From the NCBI GenBank assembly GCA_039812545.1, contig JBDIAR010000095.1, forward strand, positions 1 to 13,396: DNA of 13,396 bases, in the 5' to 3' direction. The translations under genes and the position numbers were made by a program. The DNA comes from JBDIAR01 sp039812545. GTDB taxonomy: Bacteria; Actinomycetota; Actinomycetes; Actinomycetales; Dermatophilaceae. Of the stretch, positions 1-6,272 are shown piece by piece; position 1 is the stretch's first letter, and each line of letters opens with the position of its first letter. The notes below the pieces were generated by a model. The model was not told the DNA's origin, made no database searches, and saw nothing but the letters and a program-made list of their open reading frames with translations.

Positions 1-1
1 G

Positions 2-751
2 GCCAACCAACCGCCGGTCGCGATCACCCACATCCACGCTGTCACCCGCGAACCCAAGACCGGTGACCTACTCCTAGCCACCCACGAGGGACTCTTCCGC
101 CACGCCAACGGCGAACTCCTCCAAACCGGACCGGTCATCGACCTGATGGGTTTCACCGTCGCCCCGGACGGCACCTATTACGCCTCCGGGCACCCCGGCG
201 CCGGCGTCGACCTACCCCAGCCGGTCGGGCTCATCACCTCCACCGACTTAGGTCGCACCTGGCACGTCAGCTCACGAGGCGGCGAGTCCGACTTCCACGC
301 CCTCACCTCAGGCCCAACCAGCGTGGTCGGCTTCGATGGCACTCTTCGCAGCACCACCGACGGCACGACCTGGACCACCCGCACCATCGCGGCTGCCCCC
401 CGCACCCTGGCCGCGTCACCGCAAACCGGAGCACTGCTGGCCACCACCGAAACCGGGCTCCTCCACAGCGCCGATGACGGCCGCTCCTGGAAGGCCTTGA
501 ACCCACCCGAGAAGGCCCTGCTCGCCGCATGGGCCGACGAGCAAACCATCGTGATCGCCACCACGAACGGCCAGCTCGCGACCAGCACCGACACCGGAGC
601 GACCTGGACCCTGCAACCCAAGCGCATCGGAGCTCCACAGGCCCTGTTCGCCCAACGCGGCACCGACGGCCAGATCGAAACCATCCTCGCCGTCGACGGC
701 GCAGTACTGCGCACCGTCGACGGGGGCGCCACCGTCGAAAAGCTCTTGTGA
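2..751 (+). CDS. BNR/Asp-box beta-propeller protein, 3' part (F510_1955-type glycosylhydrolase-like)
   Basis: The frame is open from base 2, so the gene starts before the window; the Met at 146 is internal. The first residues (ITHIHAVTREPKTGDLLLAT) resemble the HxHA...G.LyvATH.GLF opening of the exported F510_1955 family of sialidase/sortilin-like propellers. Five Asp-box repeats (S/T-x-D-x-G-x-x-W) are visible, ending near bases 262, 373, 490, 607 and 736. They lie about 115 bases apart, as expected for successive propeller blades, and the last has lost its Trp. In actinomycetes such proteins often occur in copper-resistance clusters, and the genes downstream fit that. No catalytic residues can be assigned, so enzymatic activity is doubtful. 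An extracytoplasmic metal-related role is inferred from context. Any signal peptide would lie outside the window. Confidence 0.78.
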   Translation, partial: ANQPPVAITHIHAVTREPKTGDLLLATHEGLFRHANGELLQTGPVIDLMGFTVAPDGTYYASGHPGAGVDLPQPVGLITSTDLGRTWHVSSRGGESDFHALTSGPTSVVGFDGTLRSTTDGTTWTTRTIAAAPRTLAASPQTGALLATTETGLLHSADDGRSWKALNPPEKALLAAWADEQTIVIATTNGQLATSTDTGATWTLQPKRIGAPQALFAQRGTDGQIETILAVDGAVLRTVDGGATVEKLL

Positions 752-872
752 AGCCCGCATAGACCTAGACCAGATCTTCACCGAACCACGACCCGAGGGC
801 CACATCGACCTCGCAGGCTGAAAGCACCCGGGGACAGCCCCGAGCACCGCAACCGAGACCAAGGGAGCAGCC

Positions 873-1136
873 ATGCAACACCAGAACACCCCGAACCCGA
901 CCTACGCACCCCTCACCCCACCCACCGAACCGGCCCCCACCGAGGCCGCTCGCCGCCGCGGCCACCACTGGCTGATGTGGCTCATGTGCGTGCCCATGCT
1001 GCTGCTCGTGGGCGCCTTGATCGCGACCGGCCGCCTGGGCGCCGGCGGCCTGCTCTACGCCCTCGGCTGCCTGCTCATGATGGGCGTGATGATGGCCTGG
1101 ATGAACCACGGCAACAACCACGAGCACAAGCCGTGA
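873..1136 (+). CDS. Small two-helix membrane protein with His/Met-rich helices
   Basis: This 87-residue protein has an AGGGAG Shine-Dalgarno at 862-867, five bases before ATG. Residues 1-30 are a Pro/Thr-rich soluble tail. Two hydrophobic segments follow, about residues 32-52 and 57-76, separated by a short Gly-rich turn. The helices and end are rich in Met, His and Cys (HHWLMWLMCVPM, LMMGVMMAWMNHG, then a HEHKP tail), the usual soft-metal ligands. It resembles the small DUF2933-like membrane proteins found near copper genes, but that match is from memory and uncertain. It lies 121 bp after the propeller gene in the same direction. A role in copper binding or as a partner of a copper transporter is inferred from composition and context only. 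Confidence 0.72.
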   Translation: MQHQNTPNPTYAPLTPPTEPAPTEAARRRGHHWLMWLMCVPMLLLVGALIATGRLGAGGLLYALGCLLMMGVMMAWMNHGNNHEHKP

Positions 1137-1281
1137 CCTTGTCACCAGCAGCGAAGGTCTGCGCTCACCTTCACCGGATCGCAACCTGGGCAGCGTCCCA
1201 CGGCAGTTGTCGCTGACCACAGTGATCAACGTCCCACCCCACATCAGCCCGGTCCTGCGGGCCAACCATAGGAGCACTCCC

Positions 1282-1941
1282 GTGACCGTCACCGACAACT
1301 CCACCGCCACCGCGGGAACCAGCGACACCCGCCTTGCCCCCGCCCTGGGCGCCGTGGCCTTGGCTGCGGCGGTGGCGGGGTATCTGCTTCCCGACCGCAC
1401 CGTCGGGACCGGCATGGGCGGGATGAGCATGACCCACTACATGGGTTTGCTCGCGGTCAACCAGCCGTGGAACCTGCTGCTGTTCATGGCTGCGCCGGTC
1501 ATTCTCGCCGAAACCCTGGCCATCACCGAGCTCGTCCTACTCTTCCGCCCAGACCCGCCCCTCTGGGTTCGAGCCCTCAGCCGGATCGCCGGGCTGATCG
1601 CCGGCCCATTGATGGCCGGCATCGTGGTGCACCTGCTGCGCAATGCCGTGATCCCGCTGACCACAGGGGGTGGCTGGCGCGGCCCGGCCGACATCATCGC
1701 CGTCCTGTCCTACCTGCTCGCCGCCGCGCCACTGATCGGCATCACCCTCATCGAAATCGGCGCCCTGGGCCGCACCTCCCACCAGGCCCGCAAGTGGCAC
1801 ACCATCTGCGTCGGGATCTTCCTGGTCGTTGCCCACGTCGCGATGATCTTCGGGATGCTCGACCCCACTGTCCTCGGCTGGAACCCCAACCCCACCCACC
1901 AGATGCCCGGCGGCACCATGATGCCCGGCATGAACCACTGA
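1282..1941 (+). CDS. Five-helix membrane protein of a copper-gene neighbourhood (DUF6803-like permease)
   Basis: The GTG at 1282 is chosen because an AGGAG at 1270-1274 sits seven bases upstream. The open frame extends back to a TTG at 1207, but that extension has no ribosome site and is polar. The 219-residue product has about five hydrophobic helices (residues 19-37, 57-83, 92-113, 127-151, 160-184). It carries the block MSMTHYMGLLAVNQPWNLL before the second helix, and the tail ends HQMPGGTMMPGMNH, rich in Met and His. This pattern recalls the uncharacterised DUF6803 'permease' family seen next to copper ATPases; the family name is from memory. It lies 48 bp before copA, so co-transcription is likely. 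Transport or metal delivery is inferred, not shown. Confidence 0.8.
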   Translation: MTVTDNSTATAGTSDTRLAPALGAVALAAAVAGYLLPDRTVGTGMGGMSMTHYMGLLAVNQPWNLLLFMAAPVILAETLAITELVLLFRPDPPLWVRALSRIAGLIAGPLMAGIVVHLLRNAVIPLTTGGGWRGPADIIAVLSYLLAAAPLIGITLIEIGALGRTSHQARKWHTICVGIFLVVAHVAMIFGMLDPTVLGWNPNPTHQMPGGTMMPGMNH

Positions 1942-1989
1942 CCACCGCCACCCCCGACGAAGAACGGGGGCCAGGGAGATCGGCCTGCC

Positions 1990-4323
1990 ATGACCCACCC
2001 CGCCCACGCCACCACGCTCACCGACCCGGTGTGCGGAATGAGCGTTCACCCAACCACGCCCTGGACGACCGAGCACGACGGCACGGCATACCACTTCTGT
2101 TCCGATCGTTGCCGCGACCGCTTCGGCAACGACCCGGCCAGCTTCCTCACGAAGCCAACCGATCAGGCCGAGGCCGCCACGCCCGGTCCGGCCACAGATG
2201 GCGAGGCCGCCGAGTGGACCTGCCCGATGCACCCCGAGATCCGCCGACCTGGTCCGGGGCCGTGCCCGATCTGCGGGATGGCCCTGGAGCCGGTCACCGT
2301 CACCGCCGACACCGGTCCCAGCCCGGAACTTGCCGACATGACCCGCCGCTTCTGGGTCGGCACCGCCTTGACCATCCCGATCGTGATCCTCGAGATGGGC
2401 CGCCACTTCATCCCGTTCCTGCACGACCTGATCGCCGCGCGTGCCTCCGTCTGGCTCCAACTCGTCCTGGCCACGCCGGTGGTGCTGTGGGCGGGGTGGC
2501 CCTTCTTCGTGCGTGGCTGGGCCTCGGTCCGCACCCGCAACCTGAACATGTTCACCCTCATCGCGATGGGCACCGGCATAGCGTGGCTGTTCAGCGTCAT
2601 CGCGACCGTCGCGCCCGGGATCTTCCCCGCCTCCTTCCGCGGCGACGCGGGCACCGTCGATGTCTACTTCGAGGCCGCTGCCGTCATCACCACCCTGGTC
2701 CTGCTCGGACAGGTCCTCGAGCTGCGCGCCCGCGAACAGACCTCCGGAGCCATCAAGGCCCTGCTGGATCTCACACCGAAGACCGCCCGCCGCATCACCG
2801 ACAGTGGCGACGAGGAAGAGGTCGCTCTGGACATGGTCCAACTCGGGGATCGGCTGCGGGTGCGCCCCGGCGAGGCCGTGCCCGTCGACGGGAGAGTCGA
2901 GGAAGGTCGCTCAGCCGTCGATGAGTCACTGGTCACCGGGGAGTCGATGCCCGTGACCAAGACCAGCGGAGACACCGTCATCGGCGGCACCATCAACGGC
3001 AGCGGCGCCCTGATCATGCGCGCCGAGAAGGTCGGCCGCGACACCATGCTCGCCCGGATCGTCGCCATGGTCGCCGACGCGCAACGCTCCCGCGCCCCCA
3101 TCCAGCGCATGGCCGACAAAGTCGCCGGCATCTTCGTGCCGGCCGTCATCGTCATCGCCGTCGTCGCGTTCATCGTGTGGGCGCTGGTCGGACCCGACCC
3201 CAAACTGGCGCACGCGCTCATCGTCGCCGTCGCGGTCTTGATCATCGCCTGCCCCTGCGCGCTTGGGCTGGCCACCCCCATGTCGATCATGGTCGGAGTC
3301 GGACGCGGCGCGGGACTGGGCGTGCTCATCAAGAACGCCGAAGCCCTCGAGCGTATGGAGAAGGTCGACACCCTCGTGATCGACAAGACCGGGACCCTCA
3401 CCGAGGGCCGGCCCACCGTCACCAACATCGTCACCACCAGCGAACACTCCGAGGACGACCTGTTGCGCCTCGCCGCCGGTGTCGAGCGTGCCTCCGAGCA
3501 TCCGCTCGCCCTGGCCATGGTCGAAGCCGCCACCGCCCGGAGCCTGCCCATCCCCGACGTCACAGACTTCGACTCACCAGTCGGCCGCGGCGTCATAGGC
3601 ACCGTCGAAGGACAGGTCCTGGTCCTCGGCAGCTCCGACTTCCTCGACTCCCACCACATCGACACCACCGACCTCAAGGACCGTGCCGATGAGCTGCGCG
3701 GCGACGGAGCCACCGTCATCTACATGGGAGCCGATGGCCGGCTCGTAGGCCTCTTCGCGATCGCAGACCCCATCAAGGCCACCACGCCCGCCGCGCTAAA
3801 GACACTGCGGGAGGAAGGCATTCGGATCGTCATGCTCACCGGCGACAACCGCGTCACCGCCCACGCTGTGGCCAAGACGCTCGGCATCGACCAGGTCGAA
3901 GCTGAAGTCCTGCCCGACCACAAGAGCGACATCGTCACCAAGCTCCGGGGCGAAGGCCGCGTGGTCGCGATGGCTGGCGACGGCGTCAACGATGCCCCCG
4001 CACTGGCTGCCGCTGACGTGGGCATCGCGATGGGATCGGGCACCGACGTCGCCATGGAGAGCGCTGGAGTCACCCTCCTCAAGGGCGACCTCACCGGCAT
4101 CGTCCGTGCACGCGAACTCTCCGAGAAAACCATGCGCAACATCCGACAGAACCTGTTCTTCGCGTTCGTCTACAACGCCCTCGGCATCCCCATCGCCGCC
4201 GGCGTCCTCTACCCCGTCTTCGGGCTCCTGCTCTCACCCATCATCGCCGCAGCCGCCATGGCCCTCTCCAGCGTCAGCGTCATCGCCAACGCCCTACGCC
4301 TCCGCGCACAAACCATCGACTGA
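1990..4323 (+). CDS. copA: Cu+-exporting P1B-type ATPase with N-terminal YHS and heavy-metal-binding domains
   Basis: This 777-residue inner-membrane pump should export Cu+ using ATP. The order is a YHS domain at about residues 11-52 (DPVCGM), a metal-binding segment at 77-100 (C78-P-M-H81 and C92-P-I-C95-G-M), then transmembrane helices from about residue 119. Further motifs are the actuator loop T316-G-E-S, the membrane metal site C421-P-C423, phosphorylation site D465-K-T-G-T, H504-P for ATP binding, and the hinge G663-D-G-V-N-D. Y728-N in helix 7 and M757-A-L-S-S in helix 8, with CPC, mark the Cu+ (P1B-1) subgroup. The usual N-terminal HMA (CxxC) domain is absent. The start is supported by AGGGAG at 1973-1978, 11 bases upstream. 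It is the last gene of the copper block, with no clear terminator after it. Confidence 0.95.
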   Translation: MTHPAHATTLTDPVCGMSVHPTTPWTTEHDGTAYHFCSDRCRDRFGNDPASFLTKPTDQAEAATPGPATDGEAAEWTCPMHPEIRRPGPGPCPICGMALEPVTVTADTGPSPELADMTRRFWVGTALTIPIVILEMGRHFIPFLHDLIAARASVWLQLVLATPVVLWAGWPFFVRGWASVRTRNLNMFTLIAMGTGIAWLFSVIATVAPGIFPASFRGDAGTVDVYFEAAAVITTLVLLGQVLELRAREQTSGAIKALLDLTPKTARRITDSGDEEEVALDMVQLGDRLRVRPGEAVPVDGRVEEGRSAVDESLVTGESMPVTKTSGDTVIGGTINGSGALIMRAEKVGRDTMLARIVAMVADAQRSRAPIQRMADKVAGIFVPAVIVIAVVAFIVWALVGPDPKLAHALIVAVAVLIIACPCALGLATPMSIMVGVGRGAGLGVLIKNAEALERMEKVDTLVIDKTGTLTEGRPTVTNIVTTSEHSEDDLLRLAAGVERASEHPLALAMVEAATARSLPIPDVTDFDSPVGRGVIGTVEGQVLVLGSSDFLDSHHIDTTDLKDRADELRGDGATVIYMGADGRLVGLFAIADPIKATTPAALKTLREEGIRIVMLTGDNRVTAHAVAKTLGIDQVEAEVLPDHKSDIVTKLRGEGRVVAMAGDGVNDAPALAAADVGIAMGSGTDVAMESAGVTLLKGDLTGIVRARELSEKTMRNIRQNLFFAFVYNALGIPIAAGVLYPVFGLLLSPIIAAAAMALSSVSVIANALRLRAQTID

Positions 4324-4586
4324 CCCTCAGCAAACTCGAGGACTGGCGCGTCAGGCCAGAAGCACCGTTACCGGACTGTCACCCCGACGACTGTTCGCAG
4401 GTCGTTCACGACGGCGAGCTGGCTGCGAGGAACGCGCTCTTCTGGCCGCATATAGGACGTGACCTCTCCAGATCACTCGCGGGCGATCTTGCACGACCCC
4501 ACCGAGCGGGCCGATCTCTGCAATGTACGCCGCACGACATCGTGCAGTCTTGGCTGCATCTCGACAAATCCCCACGAGCACGCCCC
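4324..4586. other. Non-coding junction between the copper block and core-type genes
   Basis: No open frame here has plausible protein sequence. Base usage changes in this stretch. To the left the coding strand is C-rich with codons ending in C; to the right codons ending in G are as common. GCACGA occurs at 4491-4496 and 4532-4537, and its complement at 4540-4545, the latter two forming a 14-bp palindrome just before the antitoxin gene. No tRNA, integrase or insertion-sequence end is recognisable. Confidence 0.5.
4532..4545. promoter_or_regulatory. Palindrome upstream of the antitoxin gene, possible operator
   Basis: GCACGA-CA-TCGTGC is a perfect six-base-arm palindrome, 41 bases before the antitoxin ATG. 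A third half-site GCACGA lies at 4491-4496. AbrB-type antitoxins usually repress their own promoters through palindromes, so this is a reasonable candidate, but no convincing -10 box could be tied to it. Confidence 0.3.
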
Positions 4587-4841
4587 ATGGTGCAGACGTC
4601 GCCAACCATCTTCGATGGAGTCGTGCGTATCGTGGTGCCGAAGGCCGTGCGACGCGATGAGTTGGGCGGCGGGAGGGTGGTTGACGTGGCTGCGGTGGAT
4701 GGTCGGATCGAGATCGAGTTCGCGGCCGCCGCCGTCAGCGTCCGGCACGACCGGGGATTTCCGCGGCTCGAGGCGCTGGAGGACGTGCCAGGACTCACGG
4801 ATGACGACGTGCGAGCAGCGATCGACGCCACTCGACGGTGA
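4587..4841 (+). CDS. AbrB/SpoVT-type antitoxin, VapB-like, possibly degenerate
   Basis: This 84-residue protein is read from ATG 4587; an in-frame ATG at 4542 would add a polar, unfamilial stretch. Residues 14-45 (RIVVPKAVRRDELGGGRVVD followed by VAAVDGRIEIE) match the swapped-hairpin DNA-binding core of AbrB-fold antitoxins, usually written GRivvPKalRdeLgl..G..v.v...dGrieIe. The C-terminus (PGLTDDDVRAAIDATRR) resembles the toxin-binding tail of actinobacterial VapB proteins. The N-terminal strand is irregular (TIFDGVVR where TIDxaGR is expected), and there is an extra Arg before DEL with a shortened loop after it, so small indels may have damaged it. It would neutralise a PIN-domain toxin, but only the end of such a gene follows. 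Confidence 0.6.
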   Translation: MVQTSPTIFDGVVRIVVPKAVRRDELGGGRVVDVAAVDGRIEIEFAAAAVSVRHDRGFPRLEALEDVPGLTDDDVRAAIDATRR

Positions 4842-4918
4842 GCACGCACCGGTGCGGGCGGGACCGGCGGGCGCGGGCCACCTACGACCTCCTCGGGGTG
4901 GACTACCAGGTCTGCTGA
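4838..4918 (+). pseudogene. C-terminal remnant of a PIN-domain toxin (VapC-like)
   Basis: A GTG overlapping the antitoxin stop codon opens a 26-codon frame ending RDRRARATYDLLGVDYQVC. This is the kind of sequence that closes actinobacterial PIN-domain VapC toxins (TxDxRAxxTYxxLGV). The rest of the domain, including the acidic catalytic residues, is missing. The simplest reading is an internal deletion that joined the toxin's start region to its last ~20 codons. The piece is too short for certainty, but its position directly after a VapB-like gene supports it. Confidence 0.42.
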
Positions 4919-4953
4919 GCGGCCAATGTGCTCCGTATGCCGCCCCGAGCGGC

Positions 4954-4959
4954 TAGATT
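4954..4959 (+). promoter_or_regulatory. -10 box of a probably leaderless dcd promoter
   Basis: TAGATT fits the actinobacterial TAnnnT -10 element. Its last T is followed by seven bases and then the GTG start of dcd, so transcription would start at or one base before the start codon. No Shine-Dalgarno is present upstream of dcd, which agrees. A clear -35 box is not seen; the region it would occupy holds the motif GTATGCC (4935-4941). Confidence 0.5.
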
Positions 4960-4966
4960 GCCCAGC

Positions 4967-5536
4967 GTGCTGCTCTCCGATGGCGACATCCGCGCCGAGA
5001 TCGCCACGGGTCGCGTCGTGCTCGACCCGTTCGATCCGGGGATGGTGCAGCCGTCGAGCATCGACGTCCGGCTGGACAAGTACTTCCGGCTGTTCGACAA
5101 CCACAAGTACGCCGTCATCGACCCGGCCGTCGAGCAGCCCGACCTGACCCGGCTGGTCGAGACCGACGAGCCGTTCGTGCTGCATCCCGGGGAGTTCGTC
5201 CTCGGCTCCACGCTGGAGGCGGTCACCCTGCCGGCCGATCTGGCGGCTCGAGTGGAGGGCAAGTCGAGCCTCGGGCGGCTCGGGCTGCTGACCCACGCGA
5301 CGGCCGGGTTCGTCGACCCGGGCTTCAGCGGTCACGTCACCCTGGAACTGTCCAATGTCGCGACGCTGCCGATCATGTTGCACCCGGGGATGAAGGTCGG
5401 TCAGCTGTGCTTCTTCCGGCTGACCAGCCCGGCCGAGCAGCCCTACGGCAGCGCGGCATACGGGTCGCACTACCAGGGGCAGCGCGGCCCGACGGCGAGC
5501 CGTTCGCACCTGAACTTCCACCGCACCCAGCTGTAA
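4967..5536 (+). CDS. dcd: dCTP deaminase, probably bifunctional (dUMP-forming)
   Basis: This 189-residue cytosolic enzyme deaminates dCTP in thymidylate synthesis. In the mycobacterial type it also hydrolyses the product to dUMP and pyrophosphate. The GTG at 4967 gives the standard beginning MLLSDGDIRAEI; the 13 codons upstream in frame are not family-like. Visible motifs are PSSIDVRL near residue 29, G98-K-S-S-L-G-R-L-G-L, H110-A-T-A-G-F-V-D-P-G-F-S-G, the catalytic Glu at 127 in LELSN, and a C-terminal YQGQRGPTASRS that closes over the nucleotide. The HATAG form and the tail match the bifunctional group (e.g. Mycobacterium tuberculosis Dcd) rather than the E. coli single-function enzyme. 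Transcription appears independent of the upstream antitoxin. The tetR promoter begins a few bases after the stop. Confidence 0.95.
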   Translation: MLLSDGDIRAEIATGRVVLDPFDPGMVQPSSIDVRLDKYFRLFDNHKYAVIDPAVEQPDLTRLVETDEPFVLHPGEFVLGSTLEAVTLPADLAARVEGKSSLGRLGLLTHATAGFVDPGFSGHVTLELSNVATLPIMLHPGMKVGQLCFFRLTSPAEQPYGSAAYGSHYQGQRGPTASRSHLNFHRTQL

Positions 5537-5546
5537 GTGAACGCCA

Positions 5547-5582
5547 GCATGCATGCCGTGCAGCTTGTGCACGGCGTGCAGC
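5547..5582. promoter_or_regulatory. Palindromic operator candidate overlapping the tetR promoter
   Basis: GCCGTGCA at 5555-5562 and TGCACGGC at 5568-5575 are perfect inverted arms around five bases. CGTGCAGC occurs twice in direct orientation (5557-5564 and 5575-5582), 18 bases apart. A ten-base palindrome GCATGCATGC lies at 5547-5556. The arms cover the putative -35 (TTGTGC, 5565-5570), so a bound TetR dimer would block the promoter. Autoregulation of tetR-mmpL is inferred. Confidence 0.55.
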
Positions 5583-5589
5583 GGGCGCG

Positions 5590-5595
5590 TATGCT
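5590..5595 (+). promoter_or_regulatory. -10 box of a probably leaderless tetR promoter
   Basis: TATGCT fits TAnnnT. Its last T is followed by seven bases and then ATG 5603, so the transcript would begin at the start codon. This also decides between ATG 5591, which lies inside the -10 box, and ATG 5603. A weak -35 (TTGTGC) lies 19 bases upstream. Confidence 0.5.
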
Positions 5596-5602
5596 GGGGC
5601 GC

Positions 5603-6271
5603 ATGTCGGAGGGGGGACTCAGCCTGCGTGATCACCATCGCGCGGCGACCCGACGTGCCCTGGCCGACGCCGCCCTTGAGGTGGCCCGAGTCGTCGGTCC
5701 GGGGCGGCTCACCGCCGAAGCCGTCGCGGAGCGGGCCGGGGTCAGTCGGCGGACGCTGTTCAACTATTTCCCGGGTGCCGAGGCCGCGCTGACCAGCCCG
5801 ATCGAGGACTTCCTCGACGCCGCGGGCCGGGCGCTGGCCGAGCGACCGGCCACCGAACCGGTGGCCGACGCGGTCACCGCGGCCCTCAGCGAGGCCGCCA
5901 CCTTGGACGTCGTCGGTCGGATCGAGACGCTGCTGGCGCTGCCCGCCGGAGACTCGGCCCGGTGGTTGTCGTTGTCGGTGTGGGCCGACATGCAATCCGG
6001 GGTGCTGGACGCGGTCCGCTCCCGCCTGCCCGAGCAGGTCGACCCCCTCTTCCTGACGGCGATCACGGCCGCGATCGTCGCCGCCGGTGGTGCGGCCGTC
6101 GAAACCTGGGCGGCGACGATGTTCGACCCGGATCGCGCCGGCCCGCTGCCCGGGCCGGACGAGCGGATCGACGAACTGCGCTCCCATCTGTTGCGCGCCA
6201 TCGGTTTCCTCGTGCCCGTCCTCTCGCAAGCCCCGCTGTCCCCCCCTCCCACCTCCCTTCCCAAGGATTGA
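5603..6271 (+). CDS. TetR-family transcriptional repressor
   Basis: This 222-residue protein has an N-terminal TetR helix-turn-helix at about residues 36-56 (LTAEAVAERAGVSRRTLFNYF), followed by an alpha-helical ligand domain. The open frame extends back to GTG 5537, immediately after the dcd stop, but the extra 22 residues overlap the likely promoter and are not family-like. ATG 5603 is therefore preferred, with translation from a leaderless mRNA. The stop is one base before the ATG of the MMPL permease, so the two are co-transcribed and probably translationally coupled. The protein most likely represses this operon and releases in response to a hydrophobic substrate of the pump. The ligand cannot be told from sequence. 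Confidence 0.9.
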   Translation: MSEGGLSLRDHHRAATRRALADAALEVARVVGPGRLTAEAVAERAGVSRRTLFNYFPGAEAALTSPIEDFLDAAGRALAERPATEPVADAVTAALSEAATLDVVGRIETLLALPAGDSARWLSLSVWADMQSGVLDAVRSRLPEQVDPLFLTAITAAIVAAGGAAVETWAATMFDPDRAGPLPGPDERIDELRSHLLRAIGFLVPVLSQAPLSPPPTSLPKD

Positions 6272-6272
6272 C

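Noticed and set aside
752..872. A short frame ending IDLDQIFTEPRPEGHIDLAG before the small membrane gene
   Set aside because: It has no start codon or ribosome site and no recognised family. It could be a remnant, but this is not supportable.
1207..1281. TTG start extending the five-helix membrane protein by 25 residues
   Set aside because: There is no ribosome site and the added residues are polar. GTG 1282 has AGGAG at good spacing.
1137..1281. CsoR-type copper operator inside the copper block
   Set aside because: No G/C-tract palindrome of the GTACCC...GGGTAC kind is present in the gaps between these genes.
1467..2924. 485-codon + frame across the DUF6803-like gene and copA, and a 434-codon opposite frame
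   Set aside because: Both span the boundary of two well-supported genes and have Arg/His/Pro-rich sequence without motifs.
5537..5602. GTG start of tetR immediately after dcd
   Set aside because: The extension is read through the likely operator and -10 box and does not resemble a TetR N-terminus.
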